Positions 36,306-46,018 are shown, counted from the stretch's first letter. The stretch is DNA of 64,000 bases from Mariprofundus ferrinatatus (GCF_002795825.1 NZ_CP018800.1:2168001-2232000); one strand, 5' to 3'. Notes: generated from the sequence alone by a model not told the origin. Numbers and translations are program-made.

Positions 36306-37229
36306 TTACTCGTGGCCCCAGAGCCATGCAGCGCCACGCACACCGGACGAATCACCATGTTTCGGCGGCAGCAGCTGCGTGGTTACCTCATCGGAGAAGA
36401 TATATCGGCCCCACAGCTTAGGCACCTGATCATAAAGCATTTTGATGTTGGAGAGGCCGCCGCCAAGCACAATCACGTCGGGATCGAGGATATTGATCAC
36501 GCCCGCCAGCGCACGCGCCAGACGGTCACAGTAGCGCTCCAGCGTAAATCTGCAGAGAGGGTCGCCCTGCTCGACTCCGGCAGCAATCTCATCCGGCCTC
36601 ATCAGGCCCCCGCCTGAGCGCAGATGATCATCCGCCATGGCCGGGCCGGAAAGCCAGGTCTCGATGCACCCTTTGCGGCCGCAGTAACAGCCATGCCCGG
36701 TGAGTTCGCTGCCGAATGGGGATGGCAGCGGATTATGCCCCCACTCTCCTGCAATGCTGTTGATGCCACTCAGCACATGGCCGTTGACGACAATGCCTCC
36801 GCCAACCCCGGTGCCGAGAATGACGCCGAACACAACACCTGCACCGGCAGCTGCGCCATCAACCGCCTCAGAGAGGGCAAAACAGTTGGCATCATTGCTC
36901 ATGCGCACCTCCCTGCGAAGCTCCGCCTCAATATCCTCTTTCAGCATCTGTCCATTCAGGCAGGTGGAGTTGCAGTTCTTCATCAGACCGGTTTTCAGGG
37001 AAATCGCCCCCGGTGTGCCGATACCGATACTGGCCGCCGCCGCCAGTTCCCTGTCCGCTTCGCCAACCATCTCTGCGACTGTTTTAACGGTCGCCATATA
37101 GTCTTTGGCCGGAGTGGCGCGGCGAAAGCGGAGCAGCTCATTCCCATCACGATCCATGGCAATCAACTCAATCTTGCTGCCGCCAAGGTCGATGCCGATA
37201 CGCAGGCCATTTTTATCCAATACATTCAT
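36306..37229 (-). CDS. ROK-family sugar kinase
   Basis: The protein has 307 residues from ATG 37229. An ASKHA-fold phosphate site IGIDLGGSKIELIAMD opens the protein. The catalytic Asp is in MSNDANCFALSEA, followed by GVILGTGVGGGIVVNG. The ROK zinc motif is GHGCYCGRKGCIETWLSG. This most resembles fructokinase (Mak) or N-acetylglucosamine kinase. The substrate remains open. It is divergent from folD with 38 bases between the starts. Confidence 0.88.
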   Translation of the reverse strand: MNVLDKNGLRIGIDLGGSKIELIAMDRDGNELLRFRRATPAKDYMATVKTVAEMVGEADRELAAAASIGIGTPGAISLKTGLMKNCNSTCLNGQMLKEDIEAELRREVRMSNDANCFALSEAVDGAAAGAGVVFGVILGTGVGGGIVVNGHVLSGINSIAGEWGHNPLPSPFGSELTGHGCYCGRKGCIETWLSGPAMADDHLRSGGGLMRPDEIAAGVEQGDPLCRFTLERYCDRLARALAGVINILDPDVIVLGGGLSNIKMLYDQVPKLWGRYIFSDEVTTQLLPPKHGDSSGVRGAAWLWGHE

Positions 37230-37267
37230 GCAGCTTATGATTGTCTGAAGCGGAGCTAACTGCAACA

Positions 37268-38149
37268 ATGCGCATCCTTATGAGCACTTCAAATGCAAAC
37301 ATCCTCGACGGCAAGGCTCTTTCCGACCGCATGCGCGGTGAACTCGGTGAAGAGGCTTCTCTACTGACAAAAAAGCATGGCCGCGCGCCCGGACTCGCTG
37401 TAATCATTGTCGGCAATGACCCGGCCTCCCACGTCTATGTTAAAAACAAGAAACTGGGCTGCGAAAAGGCGGGAATCCGCTCCTTTTCACACGAGCTTCC
37501 TGCCGACACCACACAGCAACATCTGCTCGGCCTCATCTCTGAACTGAACCATGATCCGAAGGTTGATGGCATTCTTGTGCAGCTCCCGGTTCCCGCCCAT
37601 ATCAACCCTGAGACGATCATCGAAGCGATCGATCCGGGCAAGGATGTTGACGGCTTTCACCCCTATAACGTCGGTCGCCTCGCGGCTCGACAGCCCGCGC
37701 TTCGATCCTGCACACCCTACGGCTGCATGAAACTGCTTGCCGAGACCGGCATCGATCTGCACGGAAAGGAGTGTGTGATTGTCGGCGCATCCAATATCGT
37801 CGGTCGCCCGATGGCGCTTGAGCTGCTGCTGGCCGGCGCAACCGTCACCGTCTGCCACCGATTCACCCGAAACCTGCAGCAGCATATTGAGCGAGCCGAA
37901 ATCATCATTGCTGCGGCCGGCAAGCGCGGGCTGATCAAGGGCGAGTGGATCAGGGAGGGTGCCATTGTTGTTGATGTCGGCATCCACAGAATCGAGGACG
38001 GCTCGCTGACCGGTGATGTCGAATTTGCGACGGCGAGCAAGCGGGCGGGCTGGATTACCCCCGTACCGGGCGGTGTCGGACCGATGACCATTACCATGTT
38101 GCTGGCCAATACCATTCAAGCCTTCAAGGCACATCTGGGAGACGAGTAG
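37268..38149 (+). CDS. folD: Bifunctional methylene-THF dehydrogenase / methenyl-THF cyclohydrolase
   Basis: The protein has about 293 residues from ATG 37268; ATG 37280 (289 residues) fits the family N-terminus equally well, and neither has a good Shine-Dalgarno sequence. Signatures include [14 protein letters not shown] (catalytic Lys), [16 protein letters not shown], and the nucleotide site [17 protein letters not shown], with the closing [14 protein letters not shown]. It interconverts C1-tetrahydrofolates in the cytosol. It directly precedes gcvT, which produces its substrate, with the folD stop touching the gcvT ATG. Confidence 0.95.
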   Translation: MRILMSTSNANILDGKALSDRMRGELGEEASLLTKKHGRAPGLAVIIVGNDPASHVYVKNKKLGCEKAGIRSFSHELPADTTQQHLLGLISELNHDPKVDGILVQLPVPAHINPETIIEAIDPGKDVDGFHPYNVGRLAARQPALRSCTPYGCMKLLAETGIDLHGKECVIVGASNIVGRPMALELLLAGATVTVCHRFTRNLQQHIERAEIIIAAAGKRGLIKGEWIREGAIVVDVGIHRIEDGSLTGDVEFATASKRAGWITPVPGGVGPMTITMLLANTIQAFKAHLGDE

Positions 38150-39241
38150 ATGTCAGAACTTGCAAAAACACCGCTCTTCTCGGAGCACGTTGCCATGGGC
38201 GGCAAGATGGTCCCCTTCGCTGGCTTTGAGATGCCGGTGCAGTACAAGAGCGGCGCCCTTAAAGAGTATACCTTCGTACGTGAAGGTGGTGCAGGCATTT
38301 TTGATATCACCCATATGGGGCAGGTACGCGTATCGGGGGCAGAGGCTCTCGCTTTCCTGCAGCATGTCACCACCAACGATGTATCGAAACTGGCCGACGG
38401 GCAGGTGCACTACTCTGCCCTGCTCAATAATGCCGGCACATTCATCGACGATATCACCACCTACAGGATTTCAGACACCGAATACTACCTCTGTATCAAT
38501 GCCGCCAACCGCCACAAGGATGTAGCCCACCTTCAAGGTGAGGCAAAGCGCTTCGATGTGACGGTGAGCGACGAGTCCGACGAGACCACGCTGCTGGCGC
38601 TGCAGGGTGCTGCGGCGCAGAAAGCCCTGCAGCCGCTGGTTGATGGTGACCTTGAGAACATCGGTTATTACAGGTTTGCGCAGGTTGTGATCGGTGGTGC
38701 TGATGCAATTGTCTCCCGCACCGGCTATACCGGTGAAGACGGTTTCGAGATCTATATCCCGAACCATATCGCCGTGGATGTGTGGAAACAGCTGCTGGCA
38801 AACGGTGCCGAACCAATCGGCCTTGCTGCCCGCGACATGCTGCGCACCGAGATGGGATATGCGCTCTACGGCCATGAGATATCAGACCAGGTGACGCCGG
38901 TGGAAGCGAAACTGATGTGGATCACCAAACTCGACAAGGGTGACTTTATCGGCAAATCAGCTGTTGAGGCACGCAAGGCAGAAGGGCCAAGGCAGCGCCT
39001 GATCGCACTGAAGCTGACCGGACGAGGCATTCCTCGCGAGCACTATCGCGTATTTGCCGATGGCGTGGACACCGGCGAAGTGACTTCCGGTATGTTTAGT
39101 CCTATGGCGGGAGGGGTTGCTCTCGCTTATGTGAAACCCGAGCATGCCGAGACGGCTGCGCTTGCCATCGAAATTCGCGGCAATAAGGTGGAAGCCGAGC
39201 GCACCACTTTACCATTTGTGCGCAGCAACGTACGACGCTAA
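38150..39241 (+). CDS. gcvT: Glycine cleavage system T protein (aminomethyltransferase)
   Basis: The protein has 363 residues. It releases ammonia from the aminomethyl-lipoyl group of GcvH and passes the methylene to THF. Recognisable parts are MVPFAGFEMPVQYKSG, GIFDITHMGQVRVSG, the THF-site region TGYTGEDGFEIYIPN, and GLAARDMLRTEMGYALYGHE. It begins directly at the folD stop. Confidence 0.97.
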   Translation: MSELAKTPLFSEHVAMGGKMVPFAGFEMPVQYKSGALKEYTFVREGGAGIFDITHMGQVRVSGAEALAFLQHVTTNDVSKLADGQVHYSALLNNAGTFIDDITTYRISDTEYYLCINAANRHKDVAHLQGEAKRFDVTVSDESDETTLLALQGAAAQKALQPLVDGDLENIGYYRFAQVVIGGADAIVSRTGYTGEDGFEIYIPNHIAVDVWKQLLANGAEPIGLAARDMLRTEMGYALYGHEISDQVTPVEAKLMWITKLDKGDFIGKSAVEARKAEGPRQRLIALKLTGRGIPREHYRVFADGVDTGEVTSGMFSPMAGGVALAYVKPEHAETAALAIEIRGNKVEAERTTLPFVRSNVRR

Positions 39242-39275
39242 ATTTAGCCGACACTAACCGGGTTGAGGAGAGGTC

Positions 39276-39650
39276 ATGACAATTCCTGCTGATTTGAAAT
39301 ATACCAAAGATCACGAGTGGGTGCGTATCGAAGGCGATATCGCCACCTTCGGTATCACCGACCATGCGCAGGAAGCACTTGGCGATATCGTATTCGTGGA
39401 GCTGCCAGAAATTGGCCGCACTATCGATGCAGGCGAAGCCTATGCCGTGGTTGAGTCAGTCAAGGCCGTTTCCGATGTCTATGCACCTGCTGCCGGTGAA
39501 GTGGTCGAGGTCAATGAAGATCTGGAAAGTGAGCCCGAAAAGGTGAACAGCGACGCTTACGGTGCCGGCTGGATTGCCAGGGTAAGGATGAGCGGTGACA
39601 CCATCGAACTGATGAGTGACGACGAGTACAACACCTTCCTGGAAGAGTAA
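39276..39650 (+). CDS. gcvH: Glycine cleavage system H protein
   Basis: This 124-residue lipoyl carrier of the complex begins [19 protein letters not shown] and carries the lipoylated Lys in [14 protein letters not shown] (about residue 62-63). AGGAG precedes the ATG. A strong terminator hairpin follows the stop by 18 bases, before the P-protein genes. Confidence 0.97.
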   Translation: MTIPADLKYTKDHEWVRIEGDIATFGITDHAQEALGDIVFVELPEIGRTIDAGEAYAVVESVKAVSDVYAPAAGEVVEVNEDLESEPEKVNSDAYGAGWIARVRMSGDTIELMSDDEYNTFLEE

Positions 39651-39668
39651 TTATCAATCGCTTTGATG

Positions 39669-39707
39669 AAAAAGGCTCGGATGGCCAGATGGCTTCCGGG
39701 CTTTTTT
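39669..39707 (+). terminator. Intrinsic terminator between gcvH and gcvPA
   Basis: AAAAAGGCTCGGA (39669-39681) pairs with TCCGGGCTTTTTT (39695-39707) with two G-T pairs, and the inner GGCC/GGC bases extend it. A T-run closes the hairpin. It lies inside an otherwise continuous gcv cluster, so some transcripts should stop after gcvH. Confidence 0.8.
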
Positions 39708-39739
39708 GATTTTAATTCAATGGATAAACCGAGAATATC

Positions 39740-41086
39740 ATGAGATTTTTACCGCACACGGACACCGACAGATCAGCCATGCTCGAGGCGATGGGCGCTT
39801 CATCCATTCGCGACCTTTTTGCCGATATCCCTGCTGAGTTCCAGCTAGAGAGAGGCAGCCTTGGACTAGAGCCGGCGCTCTCTGAAGCGGCCATCGTACG
39901 CAAGTTCACCAGGGCTTCCGAAAAAAACCGCAACGCCACCAACAGCCGATATTTTCTGGGCGGTGGCACCTACCACCACTTCGTTCCTGCCGTGGTCGAC
40001 TATGTGATCTCGCGCGGCGAGTTCCTCACCGCCTACACCCCATACCAGCCGGAAATTTCGCAGGGCACACTGCAGGCGCTCTTCGAGTTCCAGACCATGA
40101 TCGCTCGCCTGACCGGCATGGATGTCTCAAATGCCTCGATGTACGAAGCGGCCACAGCTACGGCCGAAGCCGCATTGATGGCGCGCCGGGTCACCCGTAA
40201 ATCCCGCGTGGTGATGGCGGGATCGGTGAACCCACGCTACCGCAGCGTTACAGCAAATTACCTTTCTCGCCTTGAGGGCGAATATACTGAAGTAGACATG
40301 GGCGGCTTCGGCACCGATCTCAGCAAGGTGATTGCCGCCATTGATGAGACTACCGCCTGTGTAATCGTCCAGTACCCGGACTTCTATGGCTCGGTTTATG
40401 ACCTGGCACCATTGCGTGCTGCCTGCGACGCAGCCAAGTGTCTGATGGTGGTCGCCTTTTCTGATATTTCCGCCTTCGCGCTGATCGAATCGCCCGGCGC
40501 CATGGGGGCAGATATTGCGGTTGGTTCCGGCCAGGCGCTCGGTATCCCGATGGGGTTCGGCGGACCGCACCTCGGGCTCTTCGCCTGCAAGCAGAAACAC
40601 CTGCGACAGATGCCGGGACGCGTCTGCGGTCTGACTACGGATGTGAACGGCAAGCGCGGTTTCGTGCTCACCCTCTCCACCCGTGAACAGCATATCCGCC
40701 GCGAAAAGGCGACCAGCAACATCTGCTCCAATCAGGGACTGATGTGCACTGCCGCCGCCACCTATATGACGCTGATGGGAGAGGCAGGGCTGGAAAAGGT
40801 GGCCCGACACTCTGCCGCTGCCCTGCAGATGCTGGTGACAAAGCTGCCTGCACACGTTACAGCTCCCCTCGACGCCCGTTACAACGAAACCGTACTGAGC
40901 TTCAGCGATCAGGCGGCACGCGACCGCTTCCTCGCAACTGCCCGTTCTGAGGATATCTTTGCCGGCATTCCACTTGAGCAGATCGAGCCGGGAGCCGGGG
41001 CAAACCACCTGCTGGTTGCCACCACCGAGATGGTGGAGGAGTCCGATATCGCAGACTTTATCGCAGCGCTGGAGGTGGCCAAATGA
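39740..41086 (+). CDS. gcvPA: Glycine dehydrogenase (decarboxylating) subunit 1
   Basis: This 448-residue protein is the N-terminal half of the P protein, encoded as a separate subunit. Signatures are RYFLGGGTYHHFVPAVVD, YQPEISQGTLQALFEFQTMI, MYEAATATAEAALMA and GFGGPHLGLFACK. With GcvPB it decarboxylates glycine using PLP and loads the lipoyl arm of GcvH. The start ATG has only a weak Shine-Dalgarno. The 3' end overlaps gcvPB by 4 bases. Confidence 0.97.
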   Translation: MRFLPHTDTDRSAMLEAMGASSIRDLFADIPAEFQLERGSLGLEPALSEAAIVRKFTRASEKNRNATNSRYFLGGGTYHHFVPAVVDYVISRGEFLTAYTPYQPEISQGTLQALFEFQTMIARLTGMDVSNASMYEAATATAEAALMARRVTRKSRVVMAGSVNPRYRSVTANYLSRLEGEYTEVDMGGFGTDLSKVIAAIDETTACVIVQYPDFYGSVYDLAPLRAACDAAKCLMVVAFSDISAFALIESPGAMGADIAVGSGQALGIPMGFGGPHLGLFACKQKHLRQMPGRVCGLTTDVNGKRGFVLTLSTREQHIRREKATSNICSNQGLMCTAAATYMTLMGEAGLEKVARHSAAALQMLVTKLPAHVTAPLDARYNETVLSFSDQAARDRFLATARSEDIFAGIPLEQIEPGAGANHLLVATTEMVEESDIADFIAALEVAK

Positions 41087-42567
41087 TCAATCCTGACTAC
41101 AAGTACTCCGGAACCTGCGGAATCCAGCATGAAGAGCCGCTGCTCTTCGAGCATGCCCACGATGCACCCGAAGCTCTCAATATGCCGGGTGTGGATGGCG
41201 ACATCTCCCCTGAACTCGCCGCCTTTGCACGCAAGAGACCAACCAATATTCCGGGCCTGTCGGAGCCGGAAACGGTGCGCCATTTCGTTCGCCTTTCACA
41301 GTGGAACCACGGCATCGAAACAGGCTTCTATCCGCTCGGCTCCTGTACAATGAAGTACAATCCGCGTGTCAACGAGCAAGTGGTTCGTCTGCCGGGACTC
41401 GCCCATATTCATCCGGATCAGCCGGAAGAGAGCGTTCAGGGTGCGCTGGAACTGCTCTATGAGCTGCAGCAGTGGCTGGGGGAAATATCCGGACTTCCGC
41501 ATGTCACCCTGCAGCCTGCTGCCGGAGCACATGGCGAACTGGTTGGCCTGATGATGATCCGCGCCTGCCTCGATGCTCGCGGAGAATCAAATCGCCGCAA
41601 GGTACTGGTTCCCGACTCAGCCCACGGTACCAACCCTGCTTCCGCAGCACTCTGCGGCATGCAAACGGTTGAACTGAAATCGGGGGCTGACGGCCGCATC
41701 GATCTGGATGAACTGAAAGCGCATCTGGATGGCGATACTGCTGCGCTGATGATGACCAACCCGAATACAGCCGGTGCTTTTGAATCGGATATCAGGGAGA
41801 TTTGCCAACTGGTGCACGATGCCGGCGGCCTCGTTTATGGCGATGGCGCCAATCTCAATGCGCTGGTCGGCGTGGCCCGCCCCGGGGATATGGGCATCGA
41901 CTGCCTGCATATCAATGTGCATAAAACCTTCTCTACTCCGCATGGCGGTGGCGGCCCGGGTGGTGGCCCTGTCGTTGTGAATGAAACACTGGCCCCCTAC
42001 CTGCCAGTTCCCCGCATAGAGAAACAGGGTAGTCAGTACAAGCTGATTCACCATGATCAACAATCGATTGGCCCGGTACTTGGCTCTGCAGGCCAGATCG
42101 GAGTCATGCTGCGCGCCAATGCCTATATCTCAGCCTTTGGCCGCGAGCATCTGCACAAGATTGCCGAAGATGCGGTGCTGAACGCCAACTATGTGCTGCA
42201 CCGTCTGAAAGAGCGCTACCACGTACCGTTTGAAGGGCTCTGCAAGCATGAGTGCCTGCTCACCGACGAATATCAGAACAGTCACGGCGTAAAAACGCTC
42301 GACATTGCCAAACGGCTGATCGATCTCGGCTTCCATCCGATGACCGTCTACTTCCCGCTGATCGTACATGGGGCGATGCTGATCGAACCGACCGAAACCG
42401 AGTCCCGCGAGACGCTTGATGCCTTCTGCGATGCAATGCTGGAGATTGCGGATCAGTGTGAAGCCGGTGAAACAGAAATGCTGCACGATGCGCCGGTCAA
42501 ACCGTTCCGCCGCAGGCTCGATGAGACCCAGGCAGCAAGAAAACCGGTACTGGTCTGGCAGGAGTAA
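41083..42567 (+). CDS. gcvPB: Glycine dehydrogenase (decarboxylating) subunit 2
   Basis: This 494-residue subunit binds PLP. The Schiff-base Lys lies in INVHKTFSTPHGGGGPG, and GFYPLGSCTMKYNPR and DSAHGTNPASAALCG are conserved. It partners GcvPA, giving the split P protein seen in many bacteria, rather than the fused form of E. coli. It is the last gene of the folD-gcvTH-PAPB cluster. Confidence 0.97.
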   Translation: MINPDYKYSGTCGIQHEEPLLFEHAHDAPEALNMPGVDGDISPELAAFARKRPTNIPGLSEPETVRHFVRLSQWNHGIETGFYPLGSCTMKYNPRVNEQVVRLPGLAHIHPDQPEESVQGALELLYELQQWLGEISGLPHVTLQPAAGAHGELVGLMMIRACLDARGESNRRKVLVPDSAHGTNPASAALCGMQTVELKSGADGRIDLDELKAHLDGDTAALMMTNPNTAGAFESDIREICQLVHDAGGLVYGDGANLNALVGVARPGDMGIDCLHINVHKTFSTPHGGGGPGGGPVVVNETLAPYLPVPRIEKQGSQYKLIHHDQQSIGPVLGSAGQIGVMLRANAYISAFGREHLHKIAEDAVLNANYVLHRLKERYHVPFEGLCKHECLLTDEYQNSHGVKTLDIAKRLIDLGFHPMTVYFPLIVHGAMLIEPTETESRETLDAFCDAMLEIADQCEAGETEMLHDAPVKPFRRRLDETQAARKPVLVWQE

Positions 42568-42670
42568 TCACGCTTCACCAGGAGAAGCCTGTATAGCTAA
42601 ATTGTGAATGTCTGCTATGAATAAGGTGATGCAGTTCTCTGCTTCATCATCATTAACAGGGCGGAAATAT

Positions 42671-43141
42671 ATGGGCATTCACATCACGCTTCATGCAGGT
42701 CGTAACTTTATTCTCGCCATCTTTCATGGTCCCGTGACGGCCCATGAGTTAGAGAGCTTCGTAGATGAGCTGCTTCTGGATAAATATGACACCAAAGACA
42801 AAGTGCGACTGGCGATCCTGAGTGAGGGTGCATCCGCCTCCCTGTTGAGGTATCACACCATATGCGCCGCAGGAAAAAGGATGCGTCTCGGCAGGCATCG
42901 ACAACACCGCGGAAAACTGGCCATTATCGCCAGAAGCAGGGTGGGTTTTGGTCTTGCCAAGATGTATCAGATGGCGACTGAAAAAGTTGAACCCAGCGAA
43001 ATTCTGGTGCTGCATGGTGATGGCCTGGAATCAGCGACGCAATGGCTAGGCATCAGCGACCTTTCAGCCAACATCCGGCAGATCTTAAACTGCGTTGAGC
43101 AGGGTGTTGAGAGGGGATTATCTACTCAAATGATCCGCTAA
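42671..43141 (+). CDS. Unknown protein, possibly SpoIIAA/STAS-like fold
   Basis: The protein has 156 residues from ATG 42671 (GGGCGGA upstream); ATG 42608 would add 21 residues that look uncharacteristic. It has no signal peptide or TM segment. The pattern of an opening strand (GIHITLHAGRNFILAIFHGPV), a helix (TAHELESFVDELLL), a basic central loop (AAGKRMRLGRHRQHRGKLAI) and a late helix ending ATQWLGIS resembles SpoIIAA-like/STAS proteins that cap with a 'WL' segment. This is a weak fold impression only. Its 3' end overlaps the convergent lipoprotein gene by 20 bases. Confidence 0.6.
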   Translation: MGIHITLHAGRNFILAIFHGPVTAHELESFVDELLLDKYDTKDKVRLAILSEGASASLLRYHTICAAGKRMRLGRHRQHRGKLAIIARSRVGFGLAKMYQMATEKVEPSEILVLHGDGLESATQWLGISDLSANIRQILNCVEQGVERGLSTQMIR

Positions 43142-43562
43142 AGCAGCGCTTTTCGACCACGAAATAACCGTGGGTTGAGGGCTGCTCGCTGTAACTTACG
43201 CGAATGCGCGCATCCGGATTGAAGGTCTGGCTGGTACCGAAGATCACCTGCTCCTGGTGCGTCAGCATGGCATGTTGCGGATATACAAGCTCAAGCTGAT
43301 CATCACCTTGCCAGCGGATGATCGCGTCAAAGCCATGGCGCATGGAAAAGCTGAACATGCTACTGTTAAATGACTCTGAGGCAGGGCGAACGTTGAGCTT
43401 CGTTTCCCGGTTCACATCCTGCACCCCATCTGAAACCAGATAGATTGTGGCGATTTCGCCCCCATCCGGTGAAGGGCACTCAAAGAGAATATCGGTTTTT
43501 TCACTGCCGCAACCGGACATAAGCAGCAGGGGCAATGCGAATAAAACAGGCCTGAGGTTCAT
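43122..43562 (-). CDS. Small lipoprotein of unknown function
   Basis: The 146-residue protein has an N-terminal signal and lipobox LPLLLMSGC (Cys about 18), followed by GSEKTDILFECPSPDGGEIA. The rest appears beta-rich with no motif I recognise. Residue +2 is Gly, which does not favour inner-membrane retention. It starts at the ATGA overlap with the flavoprotein gene and is probably co-transcribed with it. Confidence 0.7.
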   Translation of the reverse strand: MNLRPVLFALPLLLMSGCGSEKTDILFECPSPDGGEIATIYLVSDGVQDVNRETKLNVRPASESFNSSMFSFSMRHGFDAIIRWQGDDQLELVYPQHAMLTHQEQVIFGTSQTFNPDARIRVSYSEQPSTHGYFVVEKRCFSGSFE

Positions 43563-44752
43563 ATCTGGCCGGACAGACGACTAAATTCGCTCTCCACCCG
43601 GGCAAGGCAGTCCTCAACCGCTACCCCTTCAAAGTAATTGCCAACCAGCGCCAGCGGTTTCCCATCCAGCAGCTCATCCACCTTAGCCATCAGTGTGTGA
43701 TGCCCCATATCGGGTGCCGGCAGCCGGTTGGTTTTATGGAAAACCGCCACCAGCTTTCTTCTTTTCACATTCAGAAGCTTGCAGATACGCTCAACCTTCG
43801 CCTCATCGTCCAGCATCCCCGGCTTGAAATGAAATGCAAAGCCTCGCAATTCAGCATCTGCAATATAGTCGCGGGAAACAGCGGAATAGAAATCACCATC
43901 GACTGCAATAATGCCTGCGACCGGATCCAGCTCCAGATCATTCCTGTTGATGACGATGCCGACCGACTCGATCTCCACCTCATTCACCCAGCCAAGCTGC
44001 TCTGCAACATCAGGAAAAGCCCCCTGCAACAGACGAGAGGCTGCCAGAACCGGCGTTGCAATCGCCAGTCGCTCGGCATGCAGGGTTGTATCGGCTAGTG
44101 CAACGGCAAATCCATGATTCTTGTCAAAAGTGATCTCCTCGATCTTTACCCCTGTCCTGCACTGCACGCGCTTCTCCAGTTCGCTGATAATACGGCTCAG
44201 CCCTTCAGGGAAGGTGTAGCTGCGCATCACACTTTTATCGCGGGGCCGTTTACGGAAAAGCATGTCGGCAGGCACCTCGTCAGCCTGCTGGCAGATCACG
44301 GCGTTAAAGGCGTGGCGGAATACATTTTGATAGTTTTTCGGCCCGACAATGGCGCGATAGTAGTCAGCCACTGATTTGCCATCCTTCGTGGCCGAAAAGA
44401 TGCGCCATGCGTTGGCAAACAGTTCAAGGAATTTCAGCCGAGAAGGAATTGAAACCAGCTGCTCATCGGCCAGCATCTTGTAGCTCTGCTTCTCACGTGC
44501 GCTGAGCTGATCCATCAGTCCCAGTTTGTCGAAAATTTTCAATAACCGTCCGTAGGAGTTGAAGCAGGTGTGCGTCCCCATCTCCAGCCAGAAAGGCTTT
44601 TCACCCGCAACCGTGGCCGAATCAAAGCAGCCGCCGGCCCGCTCGCTCTTCTCCAGTACCAGCACCTTCTGCCCGGCCATCTTCGCTTCAAATGCCATCG
44701 CCAGACCGGAAATCCCGGCGCCGACAACTATCAGATCGTATCGCTCACTCAT
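43559..44752 (-). CDS. FAD-dependent oxidoreductase, protoporphyrinogen oxidase-like
   Basis: This 397-residue flavoprotein has an N-terminal dinucleotide site LIVVGAGISGLAMAFEA and ERAGGCFDSA, as in HemY/monoamine-oxidase-type enzymes. The C-terminal FAD contact reads ALVGNYFEGVAVEDCLARV, the HemY-like 'G-N-Y-x-x-G-V-x-V-x-D-C' pattern. It could be the oxygen-dependent protoporphyrinogen oxidase, consistent with a haem-requiring cell, but the middle is divergent and a carotenoid or polyprenyl substrate is not excluded. It is the first gene of a minus pair with the lipoprotein. Confidence 0.72.
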   Translation of the reverse strand: MSERYDLIVVGAGISGLAMAFEAKMAGQKVLVLEKSERAGGCFDSATVAGEKPFWLEMGTHTCFNSYGRLLKIFDKLGLMDQLSAREKQSYKMLADEQLVSIPSRLKFLELFANAWRIFSATKDGKSVADYYRAIVGPKNYQNVFRHAFNAVICQQADEVPADMLFRKRPRDKSVMRSYTFPEGLSRIISELEKRVQCRTGVKIEEITFDKNHGFAVALADTTLHAERLAIATPVLAASRLLQGAFPDVAEQLGWVNEVEIESVGIVINRNDLELDPVAGIIAVDGDFYSAVSRDYIADAELRGFAFHFKPGMLDDEAKVERICKLLNVKRRKLVAVFHKTNRLPAPDMGHHTLMAKVDELLDGKPLALVGNYFEGVAVEDCLARVESEFSRLSGQI

Positions 44753-44816
44753 GCTGCGACTCTATGCTATTCAGTGCCGTCAGGACAAACCTGAATCCAT
44801 CGTTTAAGCTGCCGGC

Positions 44817-45968
44817 ATGCGAAGAATTGATCAGATTGAACCGTTCCGTGTAATGCAGCTGCTCGAGCGCGCCAAGGAGCTGGAGGCCGAAGGGCAGAAG
44901 ATTATCCATATGGAGATCGGCGAACCCGATTTCCCAACCCCCCCTTCAGTCATCGAAGCTGCGAAAGCCGCCCTCGATAGCGGAGACAACTATTATACCC
45001 CGTCCACCGGAAACCCTAAACTGCAAAAGGCGTTGTCGCAGTGGTATCTGGGCGAATACGGTGTTGCCGTTGCCCCCGAACGCATTCTGATCACCCCAGG
45101 CACATCCGGTGCATTCAGCCTGATCTATGCGACCCTGCTTGAGGCGGGTGAATCAGTGCTTCTCTCCGACCCCGGCTACCCCTGCCAGCGCAACTTTATT
45201 CGCCTTGCAGGGGGCGAGCCTCTCAACATCCCGGTTAGCCCCGAAACGCGCTACCACCTCTCAGCCGGACTGATCGAGCATCACTGGAAAGCGGGAACAC
45301 GCGCCGCCGTGGTGATCAATCCATCCAACCCTACCGGAACACTGATCGATGATGGGGAGTTGAAAAAAGTAGCTGACAGTTGCCGCAGGCTGGGCGGATA
45401 CCTGATTTCCGATGAGATATACCATGGCCTCACCTATGGCGCCAAAGCGCGCTGTGCCCTGGAGTTCAGTGATGACGCCATTATCGTCAACGGCTTCTCC
45501 AAACGCTGGGCCATGACCGGCTGGCGCATCGGCTGGGTCATCGTGCCTGACAGCCTGATCGATGCCTGCCGCCGGGTGATGCAGAATATCTTTATTGCCG
45601 CTCCCACCCTTTCGCAATATGCGGCGATCAGGGCCCTTGCGGCCAGTGATGAAATTGAAGTCATGCGCAGGGCCTATGATGAACGGCGCAGCTATCTTTT
45701 AAGTGAGCTGCCAAAGCTCGGATTCGATATTGTGGTGGAACCGCAGGGGGCATTTTACATTTACGCCAATGTCAGCAGGCTCACCGATGACTCGCGCAGT
45801 TTCTGCTGGCAGATGCTTGAAAAAGCCGGCGTGGCGATCACTCCGGGCGAGGATTTTGGCAGTTACCGGTCGGATCAACATGTGCGCTTCTCCTATGCCA
45901 CGGGACTTGAAGATATCCGTGAAGGTGTCGACAGGATTCGCCGATACCTGAGCCTCGCCACGAAATAA
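44817..45968 (+). CDS. PLP-dependent aminotransferase (class I/II)
   Basis: This 383-residue fold-type I enzyme has a catalytic Lys in NGFSKRWAMTGWRIGWV, an Asn-Pro pair in VVINPSNPTG, and a phosphate-site Asp in LISDEIYHGLTYG. It resembles aspartate/alanine-type aminotransferases (AspC/AlaA-like family) with start IEPFRVMQLLERAKELEAEG. The donor and acceptor cannot be fixed by sequence reading. Transcribed divergently from the flavoprotein gene; secA follows after a 112-base gap. Confidence 0.9.
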   Translation: MRRIDQIEPFRVMQLLERAKELEAEGQKIIHMEIGEPDFPTPPSVIEAAKAALDSGDNYYTPSTGNPKLQKALSQWYLGEYGVAVAPERILITPGTSGAFSLIYATLLEAGESVLLSDPGYPCQRNFIRLAGGEPLNIPVSPETRYHLSAGLIEHHWKAGTRAAVVINPSNPTGTLIDDGELKKVADSCRRLGGYLISDEIYHGLTYGAKARCALEFSDDAIIVNGFSKRWAMTGWRIGWVIVPDSLIDACRRVMQNIFIAAPTLSQYAAIRALAASDEIEVMRRAYDERRSYLLSELPKLGFDIVVEPQGAFYIYANVSRLTDDSRSFCWQMLEKAGVAITPGEDFGSYRSDQHVRFSYATGLEDIREGVDRIRRYLSLATK

Positions 45969-46009
45969 CCGTTTTATTCCCTGATTCGCTTCGTCTTTGC
46001 GGCTTACGA

Positions 46010-46018
46010 TGCTATGCT
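46010..46018 (+). promoter_or_regulatory. Candidate extended -10 element upstream of secA
   Basis: TGCTATGCT (TG, one base, TATGCT) is an extended -10 pattern 62 bases before the secA ATG. No -35 fits well. The gap 45969-46080 holds no terminator for the aminotransferase gene and no other recognisable element. Confidence 0.25.

Noticed and set aside
39650-39740. A possible glycine riboswitch before gcvPA
   Set aside because: The gap has only 89 bases, mostly taken by the terminator, and lacks the conserved two-aptamer core.
40127-41008. A 293-codon frame antisense to gcvPA
   Set aside because: The plus-strand GcvPA protein is complete and conserved; no start or motif supports the antisense.
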